DNA from: Pirellulaceae bacterium
GTDB taxonomy: Bacteria > Planctomycetota > Planctomycetia > Pirellulales > Pirellulaceae
Length of the DNA: 64,000 nucleotides
Direction: 5' to 3'
Assembly: GCA_029243025.1 (NCBI GenBank)
Contig: JAQWSU010000034.1
Location: 186,001-250,000 of the forward strand
Part shown: one piece after another, positions 1 through 8,651 of the stretch
Layout of the letters: each line of letters begins with the position of its first letter
Position numbering within the stretch: the stretch's first letter is position 1
Made by a program: the position numbers and the translations under genes
The notes under the pieces: model-generated
Database searches by the model: none
The model's input: only the letters and a program-made list of their open reading frames with translations
What the model was told of the DNA's origin: nothing

Positions 1-2
1 AA

Positions 3-2630
3 CAGGCTTACGAAAAACTAGTTGATCAACTGCTGAACGACAAACGATATGGCGAACACTGGGCGCGTCTTTGGCTTGACCTTGCACGCTACGCCGACAC
101 AGCCGGCTATGAAGGCGATCCCGATCTGCCCCATGCTTGGCGTTATCGCGACTACGTGATTGACGCCTTCAACAACGACAAACCTTACGATCTCTTCATT
201 CGCGAACAGCTTGCGGGTGACGAATTTGACGAGATCATGGGGGCTGGTGATTTACCTGGGACTCCTGCCGAACGGGTGGTCGCCATGACCTTCTTGCGGT
301 TGGCACCTTTTACAGAACCCCGTGGCGATGAAACTCGTCACGAGATGCTGAGCGAAATAACCTCGACAGTAGGCTCCGTGTTCCTTGGCCTGACCGTCGG
401 TTGCGCCAAATGCCACGATCACAAACATGACGAGATATCAACCGTCGACTTTTACCGCATGAAAGCATTTTTTTCAACGGTGCAAATTCCGCGCCCCGAA
501 CCGGGTGACATCTATCAGATCGGCGGATCCATCAACGCCTCATTTTATCGCGACGGCGAAAAAGACTGGGCGGCTTCCCTTCGGCAAAAATTGAAGAAGC
601 AAGCCAGCGATGCAGGCGCAGAGGTTAAAAAGCTACAAGCCGCAATTAGGGATCGAGTGAAACTCGACTTCGAAGGCAGCAGCGGCTTCGGAATCCAAAC
701 GATCTCGAGCGCTGGCAACGACTACAACTTTGCTGAGCAGGCCGTCCATGAGGGCGAGCCCCATCTGAGCATCGTCAATTCTGACGGCAGCAACTGGTCA
801 ATCTACACGGATGGTCAACAGGCAACACTAGGCAGCATGTCGGGCATGAACCGCGGCAAGTGGTTTGAATCCATCGCAGCACCCCAGCACATCAGTTTGG
901 GCCAGCATGCACAGGGAAAGGGAGAGCCTCAAGGCAGCGGCCATCAGGGCAGTTTCGCTGAGATCTTGATCTACGACCACCCTTTGGATCAAGCAGCCGT
1001 CCAACAGCTCAGTGCTTATGCCAACCGCAAATATGGAATAAGCTCCGAAACGTCAGCCGACGCGGCGGCGACCGACCAACCTCCCCAATCAGGTCTACGT
1101 TTTTGGCTCGACGCCAGCGACCTTGATGGAAAAGCGGACACGATGAACCCGCCTGCGGAAAGCGTTGTATCCGCCTGGGTCGATCGCGTGTCTGGAATTC
1201 AAATCAAGCAGGCCCAAGCGAACCTCCAACCGACGCTTACCGAACTGGGACCGCACGGAGCAGCCGCCGTCCAATTCGACAACGGCTTTTTGGTCGGCAA
1301 CGTTGAGAAGGCGACGTTTTTGCGAGATCAACAGGGTGCTATTGTCATCGTTTATTCAGCCAGCCACACAAAGGAAGGCTATGGCTTTGAAGTCGGGGGA
1401 AACGACCAATTCCTCACCACTTTCATCAATCCAGCCGCCTCCACCGATGGTGATCCGGTCGACGCTCTGATCCAGAGCGATGACCCACGCGTCAGCAAAG
1501 ACGAGCGTCGCCAATATGAATTTTGGAAATCGCGGGATCGCTTCGTCAAGCACCACCTGAAGCGTCTGCAACCTGTCGCGATGTCGCTGCGACATTCCTA
1601 CGGCCCCCCCTATGAACCGGGAGTTCCCACTTCGCGAGTGATGGTCCGAGGTGAATACGACAATCCGGGCGAAGTTGTCGAAGCGGGCTTTCTAAGCGTG
1701 ATCACCGAAAATCAGGATTCAGCGCCCATTCGCTTGGATCCCTTCAAACGTTGGCCAACTCGAAGTCGGCGCATGGCACTTGCAGCTTGGATTGCGAATC
1801 CCCAAAACCCGATGACTCACCGTGTGATGGTCAATCGACTGTGGCATTCCCATTTTGGACAAGGCATTGTGCGAACGCCAAGTGACTTCGGCTACTTGAG
1901 TGACGGTGCGTCCCATGAAGAACTGCTCGACTGGCTCGCCCTGCGTTTCGTAGAGAATAAATGGAGCATCAAGGCCATCCATCGTTTGATCGTCAATTCG
2001 AGTACCTATCGACAAGAATCGACCCAACGGAACAAGCAGGCGGAACTGATCGATCCTGACAATCGGCTCTTATGGCGTTTCAACCGACGGCGGCTACGTG
2101 CGGAAGAGATCCGGGACAACGTCTTGTTCGTGAGCGGACGACTTAACCCGGAGCAATTCGGCCTGCCGATCTTTCCGCCCTTGCCCGGCGATGTCGCCGA
2201 TGCCGTCAAGTACAGCGAGAGTAAATGGGACACACAACATGGTCCTGAGGGGCGCAAGCGCAGCCTCTACATCTACCAACAACGTACACTCTCGATGCCA
2301 TTTCTGCAGACGTTTGACGCCTTGGTCTGCAGCGAGTCACTTCCGCGCCGTCGCACCTCTGTCACCCCCCTTCAAGCCCTCGCCATGTACAACGGCGATC
2401 TGGTCAATGAAGAAACAGAATACTTTGCACAACGGGTGATGGAATCCGCAGGCAGTGACATCAATGATCAAATCAAGTTCGCGTTCGAAACGGCGTTGGG
2501 GCGCGCACCGACGCCAACCGAGTTTGCGCAGCTGCAACAATTATTCACAACCACCGAATCCCCTCAGCTTGGCCTGCAGGCCGTTTGTCGCGTCCTGTAC
2601 AACATGAATGAATTCGTCTTTATCGACTGA
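3..2630 (+). CDS. DUF1549/DUF1553 (PSCyt2/PSD1) protein with LamG-like insert, 5' truncated
   Basis: The reading frame is open from the left window edge, so the N-terminus (normally a signal peptide and often a PSCyt1 cytochrome domain) lies outside; the first in-frame ATG at 156 is inside the DUF1549 domain and is not the real start. Seen in order: the end of DUF1549 with its CAKCHDHK motif (a CxxCH heme-c-like signature), a 250-300-residue insert resembling LamG/concanavalin lectin folds (AEILIYD and GLRFWLDAS stretches), then DUF1553 with the TPLQALAMYN motif near the end. The family is abundant in planctomycetes, exported, and of unproven function; redox or polysaccharide-degradation roles are guesses in the field. 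The DUF1501 gene follows after 12 bp, the usual partner arrangement, so the two are probably co-transcribed. Confidence 0.9.
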   Translation, partial: QAYEKLVDQLLNDKRYGEHWARLWLDLARYADTAGYEGDPDLPHAWRYRDYVIDAFNNDKPYDLFIREQLAGDEFDEIMGAGDLPGTPAERVVAMTFLRLAPFTEPRGDETRHEMLSEITSTVGSVFLGLTVGCAKCHDHKHDEISTVDFYRMKAFFSTVQIPRPEPGDIYQIGGSINASFYRDGEKDWAASLRQKLKKQASDAGAEVKKLQAAIRDRVKLDFEGSSGFGIQTISSAGNDYNFAEQAVHEGEPHLSIVNSDGSNWSIYTDGQQATLGSMSGMNRGKWFESIAAPQHISLGQHAQGKGEPQGSGHQGSFAEILIYDHPLDQAAVQQLSAYANRKYGISSETSADAAATDQPPQSGLRFWLDASDLDGKADTMNPPAESVVSAWVDRVSGIQIKQAQANLQPTLTELGPHGAAAVQFDNGFLVGNVEKATFLRDQQGAIVIVYSASHTKEGYGFEVGGNDQFLTTFINPAASTDGDPVDALIQSDDPRVSKDERRQYEFWKSRDRFVKHHLKRLQPVAMSLRHSYGPPYEPGVPTSRVMVRGEYDNPGEVVEAGFLSVITENQDSAPIRLDPFKRWPTRSRRMALAAWIANPQNPMTHRVMVNRLWHSHFGQGIVRTPSDFGYLSDGASHEELLDWLALRFVENKWSIKAIHRLIVNSSTYRQESTQRNKQAELIDPDNRLLWRFNRRRLRAEEIRDNVLFVSGRLNPEQFGLPIFPPLPGDVADAVKYSESKWDTQHGPEGRKRSLYIYQQRTLSMPFLQTFDALVCSESLPRRRTSVTPLQALAMYNGDLVNEETEYFAQRVMESAGSDINDQIKFAFETALGRAPTPTEFAQLQQLFTTTESPQLGLQAVCRVLYNMNEFVFID

Positions 2631-2642
2631 AAACGATTACGC

Positions 2643-4076
2643 ATGAACGATTCCACCCAAGTATCGCGGCGGTCACTACTTTCGACAACCTTTAACGGAG
2701 TCGGGGCCTTGGCCCTTGGCGGCCTGATGGCGAATCAGGTTCGGTCAGACACGGGAGCGGCAGATCAGCAGCTTCCTCATCTCAATCGGAAGGCAAAACA
2801 CTGCATTTTCCTCTTCATGCAGGGAGGCGTTAGCCAAGTCGATTCTTTCGAATACAAACCGGTATTGAACAAGCTGCACGGCAAACCACTGTCGCGCATC
2901 CCCAGTATATCGGGCGAGTTACAAGGACGGCTCTCATTTCCGCATGCGTGCGTCGGCAGTCCGTTCAAATTTGCCCAACACGGACAGTCAGGAAGATACG
3001 TTTCGGACCTGCTACCCCACTTGTCCCAACACGTCGACAAAATGGCGTTTATTCACGGAATCGAAACCGACAACCAAAACCACGGTCCCTCAACGTTGCA
3101 TGTAACAACAGGAAGTCAGTTTCCGGGAAGCCCGTCCGTCGGTTCATGGGTCCATTACGGTCTCGGCACGGAGAGCCAGGACATGCCTGGATACATCGTC
3201 ATTCAGGATCCACGCGGAGCCCCCGTCAATGGCGCTGCCGTCTGGGCCAACGGCTATCTACCGGCAGCCCACCAGGGCACGTTATTGCGTCCCAGCGGCA
3301 GCCCGATTCTGAACTTGAATCGACCGGCTCACATCAGCTCTGCAGAGCAACGCAGGGAGTTTGACGTGCTAAAACGGTTAAACCAACAACACCTCGACGG
3401 TCGCCCTGGCGCCAACGAACTCGAGGCCCGCATCAAGGCGTATGAACTTGCCTTCCGCATGCAGACGGCGGCCCCTGACTTAGTTGACCTACGCAATGAG
3501 CCTGAGCACATCCGAGAGCTCTATGGATTGAACGATTCCGGCACGGCAGGTTTTGGACGCCAATGTTTGTTGGCTCGGCGTTTTGTCGAAGCAGGTGTCC
3601 GCTACAGCCTCTTGGTTCATGGTGTCCAAATCGGCAGGGACAGTTGGGACGATCATGGAAACGTCGAGGGCGGCATGAAGAAACACTGTCGAGAGGTCGA
3701 CAAACCAATCGCCGGTCTATTGACGGATCTCAAAAATCGAGGTCTTTTGGAAGAAACGTTGGTCGTCTGGGCATCGGAGATGGGCAGAACCCCCTTCAAG
3801 AACGGCAGCCTCGGAAAAACGCCCGGTCGTGAACATAATTCCCACGCCCTCACCATGTGGATGGCTGGCGGGGATGTCAAAGGCGGTGCGACGGCAGGCG
3901 AAACCGATGAATTCAGCCTTCGAGCTCTCGACGAACCCATTCCCATTCGTGACGTCCATGCCACGATTCTCGACCTGATGGGATTGGACGATGAACAATT
4001 GCGTTACCTCCATGCTGGCCGCTTTCGACAGCTTACCGACATCGGCGGTCAAGTGCTCGATCAAATTATCGTCTAG
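2643..4076 (+). CDS. DUF1501 (sulfatase-fold) exported protein
   Basis: A 477-residue DUF1501 protein. The N-terminus has a twin-arginine signal (SRRSLLS followed by a hydrophobic stretch GALALGGLMAN), suggesting Tat export, as is common in this family. The body shows typical DUF1501 landmarks: FLFMQGGVSQVDSF near residue 55, a GSWVHYGLG stretch, an LLARRFVEAGVRY motif, WDDHGN, and a C-terminal ASEMGRTPF and GREHN segment that resembles the alkaline phosphatase/sulfatase metal site. It lies 12 bp after the DUF1549/DUF1553 gene and is almost certainly in the same transcript. Enzymatic activity of the family is unproven. Confidence 0.9.
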   Translation: MNDSTQVSRRSLLSTTFNGVGALALGGLMANQVRSDTGAADQQLPHLNRKAKHCIFLFMQGGVSQVDSFEYKPVLNKLHGKPLSRIPSISGELQGRLSFPHACVGSPFKFAQHGQSGRYVSDLLPHLSQHVDKMAFIHGIETDNQNHGPSTLHVTTGSQFPGSPSVGSWVHYGLGTESQDMPGYIVIQDPRGAPVNGAAVWANGYLPAAHQGTLLRPSGSPILNLNRPAHISSAEQRREFDVLKRLNQQHLDGRPGANELEARIKAYELAFRMQTAAPDLVDLRNEPEHIRELYGLNDSGTAGFGRQCLLARRFVEAGVRYSLLVHGVQIGRDSWDDHGNVEGGMKKHCREVDKPIAGLLTDLKNRGLLEETLVVWASEMGRTPFKNGSLGKTPGREHNSHALTMWMAGGDVKGGATAGETDEFSLRALDEPIPIRDVHATILDLMGLDDEQLRYLHAGRFRQLTDIGGQVLDQIIV

Positions 4077-4196
4077 CCGCCCTCGATTTGCATGCGCAAC
4101 GACTCGGAATACCCTTGGCGGATTCCGCGTCGTTGATCGGAATAAAACAGCGTCTCCAGTAGCGGGTTGCGGAAATATGAATTTGAGAGAAAACCG

Positions 4197-6509
4197 ATGA
4201 TTCATTATTTCCTAGCAGCAATTTCTCGGGCGACGACCATGGCTGCCATCCTCACCCTGCTGGCCTTGTCATTTTGTCAAGCCGCCACCGTGCAAAAGAA
4301 GCTGAGCTATAACCGGGACGTGCTACCCATTTTGTCTGCAAAATGCTTTGCCTGTCACGGTGCAGACAGCGCGAAACGCCAGGCCGATTTAAGACTCGAC
4401 CAACACGATTCGGTCACTCGCGATCGCCAAGGAAGGCGCGCCATTGTGCCCGGCAAGGCCGATCAAAGCGAGTTGATTCATCGGATTTTTTCCAACGATG
4501 ATGACCTGTCGATGCCTCCTCCCCACCTGGTGGAACAACTCAGTCTCCAAGAAAAGAACACGCTCAAACATTGGATCAATGAGGGTGCGGCTTACGAGAC
4601 TCACTGGGCGTTCCAAGCAGCTCGTAAAACGTCGGTGCCCCGTGGCGTCTGGGGCCGCAATCCGATTGATCGCTTTGTTTACCGAAGATTAAAAGTGGCC
4701 AATCTTACCCCGCAGAATCCTGCTACCAAAGAACAACTGCTGCGACGTGGCTCGTTCGACTTGACCGGCCTGCCACCAACTCTCGACGAATTAGGCGATT
4801 TTCTGGCGGACCGTTCCCCCAATGCGTGGGAACGCGTGATCGACCGACTGCTCAGCTCTCCCCGATACGGCGAACGGATGGCCATGTGGTGGCTTGACGG
4901 TGCCCACTATGGGGACAGTCATGGATATGACAATGACTTAGAAAACAGTCAGTGGCCGTGGCGAAACTGGGTCATTGCATCGTTTAATCGAAACCAACCC
5001 TTCGATGAGTTCACGATCGAACAGCTTGCGGGCGACCTGCTTCCAAATGCGAGCGAACAACAGATATTAGCGACTGCTTTCAATCGCAATCATCGAATTC
5101 AAACAGAAGACGGAGCCATCGACGAGGAATGGAGAACTGAATACGTCATCGATCGCGTGGAAACGATGGGGACAGTCTGGATGGGACTCTCTTTAGGCTG
5201 CTGCCGCTGCCATGATCACAAGTTTGACCCGATTACACAGCGAGAATTCTACCAACTCTTTGCGCTCTTCAACAACTTGGACGAAAAGGGGTTCGTCAAC
5301 AATCTGCGCGGAAGTGCCGAGCCACGAATTCGTTATCAGAGCGAACGATTCCAGCGAGAGCTTACCGAGTTGCAGAGGCAAACTGCGGAACCAACCGACC
5401 GTCATACAGCAATCCATACACTCGAGGCTCGCTACCCTTGGGTGATGATAATGCGTGAGATGTCCGAACCGAGACCGGCTTATATTCTGAAGCGAGGCCA
5501 CTACGACGCTATGGGTGAACGGGTCTTCGCGGATTTCCCTCAGGCACTTCCCGCGCCCGCAACAGGCTATCCAGTCACTCGACTCACCTTCGCTCGTTGG
5601 CTCGTGGAGGGTCGGCACCCGTTGACCGCACGAGTCATCCTTAACCGACTCTGGGAACAACTATTTGGTACCGCCATTGTTGAAAGTTCGGAGAACCTTG
5701 GTGTTCAGGCGGACTGGCCCAGCCACCCCGATCTACTCGACTGGCTCGCGGTAGAATTGGTAGCCAGCGACTGGGATGTAAAAGAAATGCTGAGGATGAT
5801 CATGCTCAGCGAGACTTATCGGCAAAGCCATGCGGTTGACTCCGAACGCCTGCAACGGGATCCACGCAATCGGCTAATCAGCCGCGGACCTCGTGTACGC
5901 CTACCGGCCGAGATGATCCGCGATCAGGCTTTAGTCCTGGCAGGACTCCTACACGAAGAAATCGGCGGTGCCAGCGTCCGTCCTTACCAACCTGCAGGGC
6001 TCTGGGAAGAAGTGGAAAAACGAGGCACCTATCAGCAAGATCACGGTCAAAGTCTTTATCGCCGAAGTGTCTATACGGCAATTCGCAAGACGGTTGCCCC
6101 ACCCGAAATGGTCTTGTTCGACTTACCAAGTCGTGAACTGTGCACGGTGAAACGACTACCGTCAAATACTCCCTTGCAAGCCTTGAATCTGATGAACAAT
6201 GTCACTTTCGTCGAAGCAGCCCGAAAGTTTGCCGAGAGAATGTTGGACCACGGAACGTCGCCCTCAGAAAGCATTCGTTGGGGGTTCCGCTTGGCAAGCA
6301 GTCGTGAACCCACTCTCCAGGAACAGCAGGTACTTGCTCGGGGCTACCAGCGTCGCCACGACGCTTATCAACAAACACCTCAACAAGCTAAGGCTGTGTT
6401 GGCTCAAGGCGAGTCGCCACTCATGACGCACCTTGATCCCATCGATCTGGCAGCCATGACAACCGTTGCAAGTATCATCCTGAACCTTGATGAGTTGATC
6501 AATAAATAA
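4197..6509 (+). CDS. PSCyt1-DUF1549-DUF1553 exported cytochrome-type protein
   Basis: A 770-residue member of the same family, complete. I choose ATG 4197, which gives a clear signal peptide (hydrophobic MAAILTLLALSFCQA) with a GAGAG Shine-Dalgarno-like stretch 7 bases upstream; a TTG at 4167 in the same frame would add ten charged residues in front of it. Domains: PSCyt1 heme-binding region with CFACHGADS and KRQADLRLD at about residues 45-75, DUF1549 with CCRCHDHKFDPI at about 330, DUF1553 from about 460 with NTPLQALNLMN near the end. The protein lacks the large lectin-like insert of the gene at the left edge. It is followed at 6610 by its DUF1501 partner. Confidence 0.9.
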   Translation: MIHYFLAAISRATTMAAILTLLALSFCQAATVQKKLSYNRDVLPILSAKCFACHGADSAKRQADLRLDQHDSVTRDRQGRRAIVPGKADQSELIHRIFSNDDDLSMPPPHLVEQLSLQEKNTLKHWINEGAAYETHWAFQAARKTSVPRGVWGRNPIDRFVYRRLKVANLTPQNPATKEQLLRRGSFDLTGLPPTLDELGDFLADRSPNAWERVIDRLLSSPRYGERMAMWWLDGAHYGDSHGYDNDLENSQWPWRNWVIASFNRNQPFDEFTIEQLAGDLLPNASEQQILATAFNRNHRIQTEDGAIDEEWRTEYVIDRVETMGTVWMGLSLGCCRCHDHKFDPITQREFYQLFALFNNLDEKGFVNNLRGSAEPRIRYQSERFQRELTELQRQTAEPTDRHTAIHTLEARYPWVMIMREMSEPRPAYILKRGHYDAMGERVFADFPQALPAPATGYPVTRLTFARWLVEGRHPLTARVILNRLWEQLFGTAIVESSENLGVQADWPSHPDLLDWLAVELVASDWDVKEMLRMIMLSETYRQSHAVDSERLQRDPRNRLISRGPRVRLPAEMIRDQALVLAGLLHEEIGGASVRPYQPAGLWEEVEKRGTYQQDHGQSLYRRSVYTAIRKTVAPPEMVLFDLPSRELCTVKRLPSNTPLQALNLMNNVTFVEAARKFAERMLDHGTSPSESIRWGFRLASSREPTLQEQQVLARGYQRRHDAYQQTPQQAKAVLAQGESPLMTHLDPIDLAAMTTVASIILNLDELINK

Positions 6510-6609
6510 CTCTGATCAATCAGTAACGAAGCGACGCTAACACCATTCCCGCGCATTTGCCGCTGAGGATTTCCCTCGATTCACTCAAGAAACCAAGCAG
6601 CCAATCATC

Positions 6610-8052
6610 ATGATACGCTCTCAATCCATTCATCCTTTAAGGCATCACGATCGATCGAATCGCCGCACTTTCCTTCATCAATCCGCCGCGGGCCTGGGCA
6701 CGGCCTTCGCTGCAGCGATTCTCTCAAACTCGAGTCTTGGAGAAGATATTTCGTCGACCGGTTATCACCACCCACCTCGCGCTAAACGAGTCATCTATCT
6801 CTTCCAATCCGGCGGCCCGAGTCAAAGCGATCTCTTTGACCCAAAACCCGAACTGGAACCGCACCGCGGCAAACCGCTGCCCGACAGCATCCGAGGCAAC
6901 AAACGAATCACGACGATGACTTCCAAACAGTCTTCCCTGCTGGTTTCGCCCACGCAATACCGATTCGAGCGGCGAGGTCAAAGTGGAATGGAAATCAGCC
7001 AGTTACTGCCGCACCTTGCCGCGCAGGCTGACGATCTCTGCATGATTCGCTCGATGAAAACCGAGGCCATTAATCACGATCCTGCCATTACCTTCTTTCA
7101 AACCGGATTTCAACTCGCCGGTCGCCCCAGTATCGGTTCATGGATTTCTTACGGTTTAGGCGCCATTAACAACAACCTCCCATGTTACGTCGCGCTCACT
7201 TCACAAGGAGGATCTGGCTCCCAACCCCTTTACAGTCGACTCTGGGGATCAGGTTTTTTGCCAACGGTCCACGCGGGCGTAAAATTCCGCAACACGGGAT
7301 CCCCTGTTTTTTATTTAGAAAATCCTCCCGGAATTGATCAAGCCATTCGACGTGATATGCTCGATGACCTCGCCACGTTAAACGACTCTCGACACAAGCG
7401 GATTGGCGATCCGGAGATCAAGTCCCGCATAGGGCAATACGAAATGGCAGCTCGCATGCAAACGAGCGTGCCCGAACTGACAGACATCTCAGGAGAAACA
7501 GAGGCGACTCTGGCACTTTATGGACCAGAAGTAAGCAAACCGGGTAGCTTCGCTAAAAACTGCCTCTTGGCACGGCGACTTGCTGAACGAGACGTTCGTT
7601 TCATCCAGCTATTCCACATGGGATGGGATCACCATACCAAACTAGCGCAAAAACTTCCTCACTCTTGCAAAACAGTCGACCAGGCCACCGCCGGCTTAAT
7701 GATTGACTTGAAACAACGAGGCCTACTACAAGACACGCTGATTGTTTGGGGAGGCGAATTTGGGCGGACGATCTATGCGCAAGACCAAGGTGCAAATGCC
7801 GGGCGGGACCACCATCCCTATTGTTTTACGACTCTTTTGTCAGGTGCCGGTGTGAAGCCGGGCCACATCCATGGCGCTACCGATGACTTTGGCTACAACA
7901 TTATTCGTGATCCAGTTCACGTCCACGACCTAAACGCCACCATCCTGCATTTACTCGGGATCGACCACGAAAAATTGACCTACAAGTATCAGGGGCGACA
8001 ATACCGATTGACCGACGTGCACGGCGAGATCATCCAGAACATCTTGACCTAG
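6610..8052 (+). CDS. DUF1501 (sulfatase-fold) exported protein, second copy
   Basis: A 480-residue DUF1501 protein with a Tat-type signal (SNRRTFLHQSAAGLG) after an N-terminal extension. Conserved landmarks are FQSGGPSQSDLFDPKP at about residue 65, GSWISYGLGA, LLARRLAERDVRFIQL, MGWDHH and GGEFGRT with GRDHHPY. It pairs with the preceding DUF1549/DUF1553 gene (100-bp spacer), repeating the couple seen at 1-4.1 kb. The two DUF1501 proteins are clearly diverged from each other, so this is an old duplication or family expansion rather than a recent tandem copy. Confidence 0.9.
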   Translation: MIRSQSIHPLRHHDRSNRRTFLHQSAAGLGTAFAAAILSNSSLGEDISSTGYHHPPRAKRVIYLFQSGGPSQSDLFDPKPELEPHRGKPLPDSIRGNKRITTMTSKQSSLLVSPTQYRFERRGQSGMEISQLLPHLAAQADDLCMIRSMKTEAINHDPAITFFQTGFQLAGRPSIGSWISYGLGAINNNLPCYVALTSQGGSGSQPLYSRLWGSGFLPTVHAGVKFRNTGSPVFYLENPPGIDQAIRRDMLDDLATLNDSRHKRIGDPEIKSRIGQYEMAARMQTSVPELTDISGETEATLALYGPEVSKPGSFAKNCLLARRLAERDVRFIQLFHMGWDHHTKLAQKLPHSCKTVDQATAGLMIDLKQRGLLQDTLIVWGGEFGRTIYAQDQGANAGRDHHPYCFTTLLSGAGVKPGHIHGATDDFGYNIIRDPVHVHDLNATILHLLGIDHEKLTYKYQGRQYRLTDVHGEIIQNILT

Positions 8053-8123
8053 GGAAATTCTCTGATGTAGCACCCTCCGTCGGCAGATTCCTTTTCGTTG
8101 ATCCCAGCCTGACAAAGTCGATC

Positions 8124-8585
8124 ATGAAGCCCGCCGCAGACAAGCTATACGTGAATCTCAGTGCATCTCAAACTCGTAAACGCATCAAGGGATATGGGTT
8201 CGGTGTGCGAAAGGTCCAGGCGACAGGACGCAATCAATCCGTCGTCGTCCATACGGCAACGGGCCAGCATCTGGAAGAGCTCAAAGCACTATTTCCAGAC
8301 GTCCTATCTTCCACGTCCAAGAGAGACACTGACACCCCTGTGATGAACTTAAGAAACGTCGGTGCCACAACGGCCGCACGCCTGGGCGAGATAAACGTCC
8401 ACACCCAATCGGACCTTGAAAGCCTTGGCGTCATCGGCGCCTTTCGACGTTGGAAGCGGCAAGATCCTGAAACAAACATCGCGTTACTTTGGGCGCTCGC
8501 CGCCGCGTTGACGGATCGAGACTGGCGTGATCTATCTGAGTCCGAGAAAGCAGCCCTTCAGGCGGAACTTCAGACCACTCCCTGA
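8124..8585 (+). CDS. Small protein with TfoX C-terminal (helix-hairpin-helix-like) domain
   Basis: A 153-residue cytosolic protein. Residues about 70-140 match the TfoX_C pattern: a 'NLRNVGATTAARLGEI' helix-hairpin-helix-like start, then 'VHTQSDLESLGVIGAFRRWK' and an ALLWALAAALTDRDW segment. The N-terminal half (about 65 residues) is short, basic and not the usual TfoX_N domain; I do not recognise it. TfoX/Sxy regulates competence in gammaproteobacteria, but isolated TfoX_C domains are widespread and mostly uncharacterised, so a DNA- or RNA-binding role is only inferred. It is followed by a hairpin with a T-run and converges with lepA. Confidence 0.65.
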   Translation: MKPAADKLYVNLSASQTRKRIKGYGFGVRKVQATGRNQSVVVHTATGQHLEELKALFPDVLSSTSKRDTDTPVMNLRNVGATTAARLGEINVHTQSDLESLGVIGAFRRWKRQDPETNIALLWALAAALTDRDWRDLSESEKAALQAELQTTP

Positions 8586-8592
8586 ATTTACA

Positions 8593-8616
8593 AGAGTGTC
8601 TTCCACTCTCATTTTT
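8593..8616 (+). terminator. Rho-independent terminator after the TfoX_C-domain gene
   Basis: A 6-bp perfect stem (agagtg / cactct) with a 5-base loop, followed one base later by attttt, starts 8 bases after the stop codon. It sits between the convergent TfoX_C-domain gene and lepA. Confidence 0.55.
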
Positions 8617-8651
8617 GCGCAGCCGTATTAGCCCGAATGGGTGAGCGCCGA

